From Nitrososphaerota archaeon (lineage in GTDB: Archaea; Thermoproteota; Nitrososphaeria; Nitrososphaerales; Nitrosopumilaceae): 33,424 nt of DNA. Position 1 is the stretch's first letter, and every line of letters begins with the position of its first letter. Location: NCBI GenBank assembly GCA_028867615.1, contig JAGWGC010000005.1, forward strand, positions 1 through 33,424, given 5' to 3'. The notes beneath the pieces are model-generated. The model was given only the letters and a program-made list of their open reading frames with translations, had not been told where the DNA came from and ran no database searches. Shown piece by piece: positions 24,705-31,619 of this stretch. The position numbers and the translations under genes were made by a program.

Positions 24705-24850
24705 TTTCGATAATCACTGATTGACTCTAGAAACAAAGATTCACTTGCATTGAGTTAAGTGTTTTTTACGTGATTTTGTTATTCTTGGTGTGTTTTCTTA
24801 AAATTTGGAATAAGCCTTATATGTTAATCTGTTAATATGATTAACAGTTA
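24705..24850. promoter_or_regulatory. Divergent promoter region of the two ATPase genes
   Basis: It contains a TATA-like CCTTATATG (24816-24823) about 28-30 nt before the ATG of the plus gene and directly beside the 42-bp repeat. The minus-side TATA is less clear; TTAACTC-like sequence around 24755-24765 is a candidate. Confidence 0.45.
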
Positions 24851-24863
24851 ATGGAATTAACAG
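24822..24863 (+). repeat. 42-bp operator-like repeat, copy 2, over the ATPase start codon
   Basis: Identical to 23574-23615. The palindrome CTGTTAAT-ATG-ATTAACAG (24829-24847) is followed by a second ATTAACAG, and the real ATG of the ATPase (24851) lies inside. It lies just downstream of the TATA, so a bound protein should block transcription. Confidence 0.85.
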
Positions 24864-26035
24864 ATAATAGTAATAACACAGTCAAAATCGCACTATTACG
24901 GACATTCACATCTAGACCTCTTCTAAGCTTGGAAGATGATAAACGCTATTTCACTGATTTTGAAGATGAAACACAGAAGATCTTACTTACTATCAATACC
25001 AATGAAAATGCGTTAATCATAGGAGACAGAGGTAGTGGTAAAACGTCTCTTTTTAACCACATAATCTACCATCTTAAAAAGAATAACGAAACAGTGCCGA
25101 TACGAATGAATGCTCTAAGAATGGAAAAATTTGATCAGACATCATTTCTTTCCGATTTGCTTTTTGAGTTGGTAGATGTAATGAACAAGTATGAATCTCA
25201 TACAGACAAATTCAAAAAAACTCTTGTAAAAATGGCTGAAAGCGGTCTATTGGGGTTGCCTGGTACAAACATACCCAATACAACGGGATCTAAACTAAAC
25301 TATGATTTCAGTAGGAAAGACGATGTTGATACTCTTTTAAATCGACTCTCTACTTTGGTGAACTCCCTTCGAAAACAAGGAATCACTCTATGTATTCTAT
25401 TAGATGATTCAGACAAGATAGGTTCTGATGTGATTTGGAGTACATTTCGTGGAATACGAGACAGCTTATGGGAATTACGAATTTCCATCATAATGACAGT
25501 CTTACCAAATCAGGTTTCTGAAATTACAAAACCTCCATTAGATCATTTTTTCCAATATTGGATAAAATTAAAACCATTTGATAAAATAAAAACAAAAGAA
25601 TTTTTAAAGAAAAGACTCACAGATTCAGGAATTCTTGTAGAAGTAGAGGATGATGCAGTTGACAGAATTGTTGAAAAAACCAAGGGTAATCCAAGAAGTC
25701 TTGCAGAAATATTCAAATATATTTTTGAAAATAATCCATCATTAAAAATTATAACTAAAGAGCAAGTAGAAAATTTTGGTATACCATATCCACCATCTTT
25801 TTCAGATATTGAAAGGGCTGTATTCAATTATTTAATTCACAAGCCATATACGTCAGCATCATCAGAAGATTTTGTAAAAAATATTGGAGTATCACGATCT
25901 AGAATAGCACAGATCCTCAACGAATTGAAAGATAAACAACTTATAGCATCAAAAAAAGAGGGTAAAAAAGTTCAATATTTCATTACTTCCAAGGGTGTAT
26001 TGAAACGTCAGGAATTAGATCGAAAAGACTCCTAA
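24851..26035 (+). CDS. AAA+ ATPase with C-terminal winged helix (ORC/Cdc6-like)
   Basis: 394 aa, ATG inside the 42-bp repeat. Walker A GDRGSGKT at 58-65 (Lys64), Walker B LCILLDDSDKI at 180-190 (Asp185), a sensor-type IIMTVLPN near 213-220 and a sensor-2-like KGNPRSLAEI at 278-287 (Arg282). Residues ~318-385 are a winged helix (SSEDFVKNIGVSRSRIAQILNELKDKQLIASKKEGKKVQYFITSKG). The layout is that of archaeal Orc1/Cdc6 or AAA_16/STAND DNA-binding ATPases. It may bind the CTGTTAAT repeats and so repress itself, or use them as a replication, partition or sensing site. Its 3' end converges on the nuclease gene of the ubiquitin-like operon, 42 bp away. Confidence 0.8.
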   Translation: MELTDNSNNTVKIALLRTFTSRPLLSLEDDKRYFTDFEDETQKILLTINTNENALIIGDRGSGKTSLFNHIIYHLKKNNETVPIRMNALRMEKFDQTSFLSDLLFELVDVMNKYESHTDKFKKTLVKMAESGLLGLPGTNIPNTTGSKLNYDFSRKDDVDTLLNRLSTLVNSLRKQGITLCILLDDSDKIGSDVIWSTFRGIRDSLWELRISIIMTVLPNQVSEITKPPLDHFFQYWIKLKPFDKIKTKEFLKKRLTDSGILVEVEDDAVDRIVEKTKGNPRSLAEIFKYIFENNPSLKIITKEQVENFGIPYPPSFSDIERAVFNYLIHKPYTSASSEDFVKNIGVSRSRIAQILNELKDKQLIASKKEGKKVQYFITSKGVLKRQELDRKDS

Positions 26036-26077
26036 TGAAAGAGGATCTGGAATAACTCACGATTAAAAGGGTAAATT

Positions 26078-26674
26078 CTACTTTTCAAATTCAATCCATG
26101 CAGATTCTATTATATTTGAAAGCGTATCTACTGTAATTTCCGTCATATGTGCTCTTTCCACAATATATGATCGTCTAGTCTTACCACCATAATTGTGATC
26201 AATCATACTATTTTCTACATGTGGAATTGCATGTCTATTCCATTCAGACATTTCAAAGATCCATACTGCATCGGAATCAATCATAAATTTAGTGTCATCA
26301 ATCCCGATTACATACAGATAGCATTTTCCATTTTCGTTTAGTTTTTTGTGAAGATTTTCATATGCAATCATCTGAGCTACAGGTATACGAATTCTATCAT
26401 CACTAAATGATTTGATTTCAAGAATGATGAATTTTCCTTTATGTTCTACTAACCAGTCAACATCTGTTCCACCAGATGTTTTCATACCTTCAATTATTAT
26501 ATTCCCGAGAATTTCTCTACTCTTTGTAAACTCAGCAGGATTTCCAATAATGTGTTTTGCTTTTCGCTGCTTAATTTTTTCTTGAAGTAAAGGATCGAAA
26601 TTATCTTTTCTTGTTTTCTTTGGTATTGCTTTATTCCATATGTCTCCTAAATTATGTTCTACATCTTTAGACAA
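26078..26674 (-). CDS. PD-(D/E)XK nuclease associated with Ubl operon
   Basis: 198 aa, TTG start (LSKDVEHNLG). Restriction-like core: a helix with Glu48 (NPAEFTKSREILGN), then GGTDVDWLVEHKGKFIILEIKSF with Asp73 and Glu86-x-Lys88, and a following helix with Gln101 (VAQMIAYENLHKKL) as in Mrr/HJR-type nucleases. The C-terminal ~80 residues (VIGIDDTKFMIDSDAVWIFEMSEWNRHAIPHVENS) are extra and family-unknown. It lies 48 bp after the E1 stop on the same strand, so it is probably the last gene of the Ubl operon. In defence systems such a nuclease is often the effector; here it may instead be an accessory. The metal-site residues appear intact. Confidence 0.75.
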   Translation of the reverse strand: MSKDVEHNLGDIWNKAIPKKTRKDNFDPLLQEKIKQRKAKHIIGNPAEFTKSREILGNIIIEGMKTSGGTDVDWLVEHKGKFIILEIKSFSDDRIRIPVAQMIAYENLHKKLNENGKCYLYVIGIDDTKFMIDSDAVWIFEMSEWNRHAIPHVENSMIDHNYGGKTRRSYIVERAHMTEITVDTLSNIIESAWIEFEK

Positions 26675-26722
26675 TAGTGGTTACTTTACATAATATCTAA
26701 TAAAGAGATTTGAGAATTAATA

Positions 26723-28306
26723 TCAATTCCAACACGATGCGTGAACCATTCGCGGTGAGGGATTGCCTAAGTTACACAAACAATTTTCGTTTGGTTTGGT
26801 AATACGTGTATACCCAGAATTATTCCAGAAATTAAAGACAAAATCTGTATAGGGATTACAATTTAAAATGGTTTGAAAACCCGAAGTAAGTTTGGATTTT
26901 ATTAATTCTGCAGCAAGCATAAAACCACTCATGGCAGAAACAAAACTAACTGATGCCTGTGTCTGAGTTTTAATTTTTGCAAATTTTTGTATTGATTCAT
27001 TTCCTAACGTGCCACATTTTGGGTCTTCTAGATATTGTAACAATTGTTTGGTATCTATACCAGCTTTTATGGACTCTTGACGAATATCTTCAGATCCTAA
27101 TGATTTTAATCGTTTGATAACGTCTTCATCTGTTTCTGATTCTAAACTAATTGGATTGTGACACTTCAAACATTGCGTATTGCGAATAAGATCATAAAAT
27201 GATGTTTGAATCCCCATCTCATATGTGCTGCCACCATGGATGAATTTTGGTAGCTGATCTTGTATTGCATGTCGTGCCAGATTCGTGTCTACACAAGATA
27301 AAATATGACCATATGAATCTGCATTTTTATTAACATAATCTTCAAAACTTTCATCAAATCCAATGGCAGAAATTGATGGTTTTTTGTGATTCATTATACT
27401 CGCAAGTAAATTTCCTTTTTGTTTATTTTTGTCCATATTGGAAGCCATTATGTACCTATTCAGGTTAGTATCGTCAATAACTTCCAATTCCCCATTTTCA
27501 TTTGAGTTTCTATCTATGATTATCAATTCTCCTGTGATGCCAGGAGTAGAATAGAGGCTATGACATACTGAATGTGCCACTGCACCAGCTCCAACTACAT
27601 ATAATTTTCCGATTTCCACATGCTGAGGAAATGATGGATTGCTTGCGACGGTATATTCTTCACCATCAATTTCTTTTACTGAAAAATCATATGATGAAAA
27701 ACATAACTTTGAAGCGTAAGTCCCATGTTTTTCCGTAATTCCTCCAATGAATTTGAAAATATCTCCTACGGATATACAGGCTGCTGAAAATGCCCCAAAT
27801 GGGTTTATACTATTCGTTGATAATATACGAGGGTGCCAATTCTGTTTTCCTACGTATGCTAACCATTCATCGGATACTGCTCTTACTACAAATTTACTTG
27901 TAACGTCTGTTTCAGTATCATGCCCAAGTAAGATTATGGCATCATTTTCTTGTTCAAAATCAGAACGGGATGAAGTTATTACTTTACATTCTCGAGAGCA
28001 AATTTTTGCACACTCTGTAATTATGTCGTGTAGATAATAATCGTCATTTACGTTAACAAATGGAATAAAATTTGGTTTTGATAGATGTATGTTATGTGGA
28101 ATTACTAATTCTATCTGTTTCATTACTCCCTTTAATCGGACGGTTAGATTACATATCATCCAAAGCAATAATTGTCCTTCTCTAGTACTTGCACAATTTT
28201 CAGAGATTTTTACTCCTATTCTTCCTGAAGTTATAGGATTTCCAGGTAGTTTCTCTCTGAAAGGAGGTAATGTATGCCTCTCTCTAGAATCATTGGCGAT
28301 ATTCAA
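26723..28306 (-). CDS. E1-like (ThiF-fold) activating enzyme with degenerate N-terminal half
   Basis: 527 aa, TTG start overlapping the JAMM gene by 17 nt. The C-terminal half is an active adenylation domain: nucleotide loop VVGAGAVA 237-244, acidic Asp265 after strand 2 (LIIIDR), NLNRY 281-285, SCVDT 337-341, and zinc Cys (QCLKC 378-382; CLC 509-511). Cys431 (DPKCGTLG) is a candidate for the catalytic Cys. Residues 1-230 look like a degenerate copy of the fold: AIILLGHD strand, then NPFGAFSAACISVGDIFKFI, a helix typical of ThiF proteins, but no Gly-rich loop. This inactive-plus-active layout is as in eukaryotic E1 and Bil E1. It would adenylate the Ubl tail and pass it to the E2. The protein is in position D of the operon. 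Confidence 0.85.
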   Translation of the reverse strand: MNIANDSRERHTLPPFREKLPGNPITSGRIGVKISENCASTREGQLLLWMICNLTVRLKGVMKQIELVIPHNIHLSKPNFIPFVNVNDDYYLHDIITECAKICSRECKVITSSRSDFEQENDAIILLGHDTETDVTSKFVVRAVSDEWLAYVGKQNWHPRILSTNSINPFGAFSAACISVGDIFKFIGGITEKHGTYASKLCFSSYDFSVKEIDGEEYTVASNPSFPQHVEIGKLYVVGAGAVAHSVCHSLYSTPGITGELIIIDRNSNENGELEVIDDTNLNRYIMASNMDKNKQKGNLLASIMNHKKPSISAIGFDESFEDYVNKNADSYGHILSCVDTNLARHAIQDQLPKFIHGGSTYEMGIQTSFYDLIRNTQCLKCHNPISLESETDEDVIKRLKSLGSEDIRQESIKAGIDTKQLLQYLEDPKCGTLGNESIQKFAKIKTQTQASVSFVSAMSGFMLAAELIKSKLTSGFQTILNCNPYTDFVFNFWNNSGYTRITKPNENCLCNLGNPSPRMVHASCWN

Positions 28307-28868
28307 GATCCTCTACTCTAAAATCAACAAAGTCATCTATGATCACAATTCTTTTGGATTTAGCTTGATTATCTAGTATCACCCATTTAGTTTCCCAACA
28401 TTCGTGGACCGTTATGTCTTGTATATCATAAATTCCAATGTTTCCAAAGTGGGGCATTACAAGAGAAAGAAAGCCATTTCTCTTACTTATTGAATTTTCA
28501 TCATCATACCAGGAATGATTCCCACTGTCTCCAGGATGAGTATGAATTTGTGCAAGGCAAACCAATTCTCGAGCAGATAGCGTTTTACCTATTTTTGTTG
28601 ATTCATCTGCTGGTACTTCATAATTTCCTCCCGAATGAAATGCTTTGGGTATTACAATAGAAAGAACGACATCCGTCTTATCCTGATCATTTTCTTTACC
28701 ACACCAATATGCAACTGCTTCTTGATTTTTTTTCCAATAATATCTAAATGTCTTTTGTGTTTGTTCCAAGATATAGCTTGGAACGAGGAGCACTCTATTG
28801 CTATTACTTTTACTAACTATCTTATGACTGCCAAATGATTCATCATGTGTTTTATTTCTGAACTTCAT
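28290..28868 (-). CDS. JAMM/Mov34 metallo-isopeptidase (Ubl protease)
   Basis: 192 aa, ATG overlapping the E2 stop by 4 nt. The JAMM+ motif is complete: Glu50 (QEAVAYWCG), then IHTHPGDSGNHSWYDD with His109, His111, Ser119 and Asp122, which bind and activate zinc. Such enzymes cleave after the GG of ubiquitin-like proteins: here the likely job is to trim the two residues after GG of the Ubl and to remove it from targets. The N-terminal 25 residues are basic and unordered (MKFRNKTHDESFG). It lies between E2 and E1 genes as in Bil operons (position C). Confidence 0.9.
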   Translation of the reverse strand: MKFRNKTHDESFGSHKIVSKSNSNRVLLVPSYILEQTQKTFRYYWKKNQEAVAYWCGKENDQDKTDVVLSIVIPKAFHSGGNYEVPADESTKIGKTLSARELVCLAQIHTHPGDSGNHSWYDDENSISKRNGFLSLVMPHFGNIGIYDIQDITVHECWETKWVILDNQAKSKRIVIIDDFVDFRVEDLEYRQ

Positions 28869-29395
28869 GGTGCAGATCTACCTCCATAGTATGGTTTTCG
28901 TAACATTATTTGAAGGACAGTAAGTGTTGCTGCAAATGTGTGTTTTGTAGGATCCCATATTTGTTCAGGCGTTGGATTGTGATTTGATAAATAATATTCT
29001 AGAATCATGGAATTGCAAACCATTTGTCTTTGAGTCCCATCAGATAAAGAATAAGTTTGATGATATCCAATATCCATTCCAGGTGGCGCTTGTCCCTTGA
29101 CAGGTAACCATCTCAGATCTTTTGTAGCATCAAATATTTTTGTAACTGGATTTATGTATGTGACTCCAGGTGGATGAGTTCGATAATATGACATGTCTAA
29201 TTTTAAATGATAATCATCTAGCTTGACACTATTTTCATCTGTTGACCAAAGATCAATGTATAAAAGAAGATTATCAAAATCCGGAATCAGAATCCAATCA
29301 TACATCGATGGCAGATTCTGTTCAAGTATTTTTTGATAATCTTCTTTGAACTGGGCTCTGGCAAGATCTTGGTTTGTCTTTGCTATTTGTGACAT
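28865..29395 (-). CDS. E2-like ubiquitin-conjugating enzyme
   Basis: 176 aa, ATG 5 nt after the Ubl stop. E2 features in order: N-terminal helix (ARAQFKEDYQKIL), strand meander with MSYYRTHPPGVTYINP (the PPxxxF-like turn of E2s) at about 68-83, then Cys127 (RQMVCNSMILEYYLSN), WDPTKHTFAATLTVLQIMLRKPYYGGR at 147-173. The last part matches the W-x-P...T...L...LL..P end of E2s, so Cys127 is the probable thioester Cys. The HPN motif that precedes it in eukaryotic E2s is absent. Like the E2s in Bil systems it would take the Ubl from the E1 and pass it to a target. No RING-type E3 is present. Confidence 0.75.
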   Translation of the reverse strand: MSQIAKTNQDLARAQFKEDYQKILEQNLPSMYDWILIPDFDNLLLYIDLWSTDENSVKLDDYHLKLDMSYYRTHPPGVTYINPVTKIFDATKDLRWLPVKGQAPPGMDIGYHQTYSLSDGTQRQMVCNSMILEYYLSNHNPTPEQIWDPTKHTFAATLTVLQIMLRKPYYGGRSAP

Positions 29396-29400
29396 GCGGT

Positions 29401-29700
29401 TTACAGAGCTCCGCCTGACGGGGTTCTTATCTCGAATTTTGCTTCTTTACACTTGCTTTCTATGACTGATTCCACTGTCTTACTCATCTCACCTGTCATA
29501 GAAGTACCATTCAGACAGAAGTATTGATCAGTATCCTTCTTTGGTTCTCCAAGTTTTACATAAGCTTCATTAAATAATTCATGGAGTGTTGCATTCTTTG
29601 CTATCACAAACTTTACAGTTCTACCTGTGCCTGAATATACGACTGATACTTCCACATTATGGTGTTCATGATGTTCGTGTTTCTCATTTTCTTTTTCCAA
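29401..29700 (-). CDS. Ubiquitin-like protein with C-terminal GGAL
   Basis: 99 aa from the TTG of MEKENEKHEHHEHH; a GTG 9 nt upstream (29709) lies within the ribosome-binding site and is unlikely. The His/Glu-rich tail (HEHHEHH) is followed by a beta-grasp domain: VEVSVVYSGTGRTVKFVIAKNATLHELFNEAYVKLG, YFCLNGTSM, EIRTPSGGAL. The chain ends GG plus Ala-Leu, so a protease must remove two residues to expose the GG for conjugation; the JAMM protein of the operon can do so. It resembles single-domain prokaryotic Ubls with E1/E2/JAMM neighbours (BilA-like). It is first of the conjugation genes. Confidence 0.85.
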   Translation of the reverse strand: MEKENEKHEHHEHHNVEVSVVYSGTGRTVKFVIAKNATLHELFNEAYVKLGEPKKDTDQYFCLNGTSMTGEMSKTVESVIESKCKEAKFEIRTPSGGAL

Positions 29701-29708
29701 CCTATTCA

Positions 29709-29714
29709 CCTCCT
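29709..29714 (-). promoter_or_regulatory. Strong ribosome-binding site of the Ubl gene
   Basis: AGGAGG on the minus strand, 8 nt before the TTG start. It decides the start codon. Most other gene heads in this window look leaderless, so this implies a transcript with a leader. Confidence 0.7.
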
Positions 29715-29741
29715 ATCGATGTTACAATTTTCTTCTCAGAT

Positions 29742-29876
29742 TTCACATGGATTCTTGTTAGAACAGACGTAAATTCTGAGATTGAAATCTTTGAAAAATT
29801 AAAAGAATCCAACAAATTGCTTATCATAACAGTCTCCCTCTTGCCTGATAATGAAATAATCTATAGTAAATCATAG
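29742..29876 (+). pseudogene. Possible Lrp/AsnC ligand-domain fragment
   Basis: About 45 codons read FTWILVRTDVNSEIEIFEKL and then a divergent end. The first part is like strand 1 and helix 1 of the Lrp/AsnC ligand-binding (RAM) domain in thaumarchaeal proteins (YVLV-T---SE-EI-EKLK), but there is no start codon and no continuation into strand 2. It overlaps the minus-strand two-TM gene. If real it is a remnant; the similarity may be chance. Confidence 0.25.
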
Positions 29877-30027
29877 GAATGACAAAGAACGAAGACCATG
29901 CAGAAAGAGTTGAAACTTGAATGCCATAACCAAGGCCTGAAACTGAATGACTCAATACTAGTGCTATCATGGCACTAATCCCGAGAACTGTGCCAAATTC
30001 AATTAGACGGCCTATGATGTTAACCAT
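29824..30027 (-). CDS. Small two-TM membrane protein
   Basis: 67 aa, ATG start. Two membrane segments at about residues 8-28 and 43-57 with a short loop (HSVSGLGYGIQVSTLSAW) and a basic end (HYQARGRLL). It lies 115-125 bp upstream of the Ubl gene on the same strand and could be the first gene of that operon, or a stand-alone gene divergent from the TrmB regulator. Small two-TM proteins serve as effectors in many defence operons, but nothing in the sequence shows that here. Confidence 0.5.
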   Translation of the reverse strand: MVNIIGRLIEFGTVLGISAMIALVLSHSVSGLGYGIQVSTLSAWSSFFVIPMIYYRLFHYQARGRLL

Positions 30028-30072
30028 TCCGACTTTTTATTATGATATCGAAGGTTTTAATAATTGTGAAAA

Positions 30073-30099
30073 AAACTCCAAATTGGAGTTTAATTAAAC
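30073..30099. promoter_or_regulatory. Operator palindrome and TATA of the TrmB gene
   Basis: AAACTCCAAATTGGAGTTT at 30073-30091 is a perfect inverted repeat (9-bp arms, 1-bp centre). It abuts GTTTAATTAAAC (30088-30099), the TATA for the plus gene. It is between divergent genes and is a good TrmB-type operator candidate. Confidence 0.55.
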
Positions 30100-30115
30100 A
30101 ACTCAGGATTATTGT

Positions 30116-30865
30116 ATGTTAGAACAACTAAGAGATGTTTTGAAGGCACTAAAATGGCCAGATTATGATATTACTGTATATGCAACATTGGTGGAAAAGG
30201 GGGCAATGTCTCCTAAAGATCTAGTCTATGAAACAGATGTTCCATCGGGTCGTATTTATGACGTACTAAAATCATTGGAAAAAAGAGGGGCTCTCATAGA
30301 AATTGAGAGTAAACCAAAAATTTGTGATGCACAACATCCTAGAATGGTTTTGTCCGGAGAACTAGATGCCATAGAAAAAAAAGTTGACAAAGCGCTAGTA
30401 TCAGCAGAACAATCATGGGAGAAAAGAAGTAATACCATTGCAAACAATAATGAATCAGCATGGACAGTAAGAGGATCCAAAGGAATAGTTACACAACTAA
30501 GAGAACTCATGCAAAATATATCTGAATCTGTAATATTGTGTGATGATGACATAAATTGGCTTGGAAAAAGGGATTATAAGATTATCAGAAACATAATAAA
30601 AGCAAAAAAAGAAGTTAAAATTCTAAGCTCATCTGTTTTCTCTGAGGTATTGGAAGATCTTAGTAGCTATGGAATAGAAGTTAAAACAAAAGATAAGATC
30701 TCTACATGTTATATAATTGATAGAACAATTGTGTTACTCAAATTTGGAAATCCACCATCAGGAGTAGTTATTCGTAATAAGTCATTTGTAAAAAAAATTA
30801 TAGATGACTTCGAAAGAGATTTTAAGGCAGCAAAAAAAGTAACGGCGAAGGAACTTGTTAGTTAG
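30116..30865 (+). CDS. TrmB-family transcriptional regulator
   Basis: 249 aa, ATG start about 25 nt after TATA. Residues ~17-80 are the TrmB winged helix (DYDITVYATLVEKGAMSPKDLVYETDVPSGRIYDVLKSLEKRGALIE). Residues ~85-110 form the linking coiled coil (LDAIEKKVDKALVSAEQSWEKR). Residues ~117-235 are the PLD-like C-terminal effector domain typical of shorter TrmB proteins (WTVRGSKGIVTQLRELMQNISESVILCDDD). It lacks the sugar-binding C-terminal domain of the larger sugar-responsive TrmBs. It likely controls itself and the divergent membrane gene. It overlaps the next gene by 11 nt. Confidence 0.8.
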   Translation: MLEQLRDVLKALKWPDYDITVYATLVEKGAMSPKDLVYETDVPSGRIYDVLKSLEKRGALIEIESKPKICDAQHPRMVLSGELDAIEKKVDKALVSAEQSWEKRSNTIANNNESAWTVRGSKGIVTQLRELMQNISESVILCDDDINWLGKRDYKIIRNIIKAKKEVKILSSSVFSEVLEDLSSYGIEVKTKDKISTCYIIDRTIVLLKFGNPPSGVVIRNKSFVKKIIDDFERDFKAAKKVTAKELVS

Positions 30866-31313
30866 GCAAATTTTACCTTTGTTTGTGGCGTATGCCTCTG
30901 ATAAGGAACCAGTAGAAGGTAGAACAAGAATGCAGAAAATGCTGTTTCTTTTGCAACAAGAATACAAGTCATGTGACTTTCAATACAAATATCATGCATA
31001 TGATTATGGACCGTATTCATCTACCTTGCAAACAGATCTTGATGAATTGATTGATGAAGGCCTTTTAGAAGAGGAAGATCAAGCATTACCGAGTGGAAAA
31101 TACAAGTATAGATATTCAATCACTAAAAAGGGAATCAAACATGTTGAATCTGCATTATCAGATCCTAGAAACAAAAAACTTCAACTAAAGCAAATCTATC
31201 GGTCTAGTGAGAAAATAAAGGCATTTGCCAATAGCGCTAACCTTAATGATTTATTGAAGTACGTATATGCAAAATATCCGGAATATACTAAATTTAGTAT
31301 ATTTGAATTCTAA
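30855..31313 (+). CDS. YwgA/Panacea-like protein
   Basis: 152 aa, TTG start (LLVRQILPLFVAYA) overlapping the TrmB stop by 11 nt. The motif GRTRMQKMLFLLQQEYKSCDFQYKYHAYDYGPYSSTLQTDLDELIDEGLL is the pattern of YwgA and of the Panacea (DUF4065/SocA) group: an LQK-L helix and a YGPYS-L loop. In those families such proteins are helical regulators or antitoxins. The C-terminal half is helical with a winged-helix-like KYRYSITKKGIKHVE. Overlap with TrmB suggests co-translation. The precise role is unknown. Confidence 0.65.
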   Translation: MLVRQILPLFVAYASDKEPVEGRTRMQKMLFLLQQEYKSCDFQYKYHAYDYGPYSSTLQTDLDELIDEGLLEEEDQALPSGKYKYRYSITKKGIKHVESALSDPRNKKLQLKQIYRSSEKIKAFANSANLNDLLKYVYAKYPEYTKFSIFEF

Positions 31314-31410
31314 ACTAAATTCATAAATCTAGATTCTTACAAAATCAAACATTTGTTGTGTATAAACCCTGTAAAGTATGCCCTGAAGGTTCCATTGCAA
31401 GTGAGAAAAA

Positions 31411-31434
31411 TTCTCACTTACGATGGTACCGTAG
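31411..31434 (+). repeat. TTCTCACTT..ATGGTACCGTAG module
   Basis: Similar to 14667-14690. It overlaps the right arm of the 31399-31419 hairpin. Confidence 0.55.
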
Positions 31435-31619
31435 TGTCAGGCATAGAATTGGACCAGATTTTGACTCTCTAGGATTTGAGGGTTAAAGCAGAATTCCATC
31501 GTGTGATGAAAAATTCCATCACGGGATGGAATTAATTTCTGATCTTTTAGATTCGAGGATAGAAAGATTGGAACAAACATTGCCAACATAAGGGCAAAAT
31601 TTTTTCCTTATCTTGGCAC

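Noticed and set aside
23616-26035. Chromosomal replication origin with Orc1/Cdc6
   Set aside because: The ATPases are only generally ORC-like, no ORB element or clear unwinding region was recognised, and the repeats are equally well explained as operators.
31399-31532. CRISPR-like array of short hairpins
   Set aside because: The hairpins differ in sequence and there is no regular repeat-spacer pattern.
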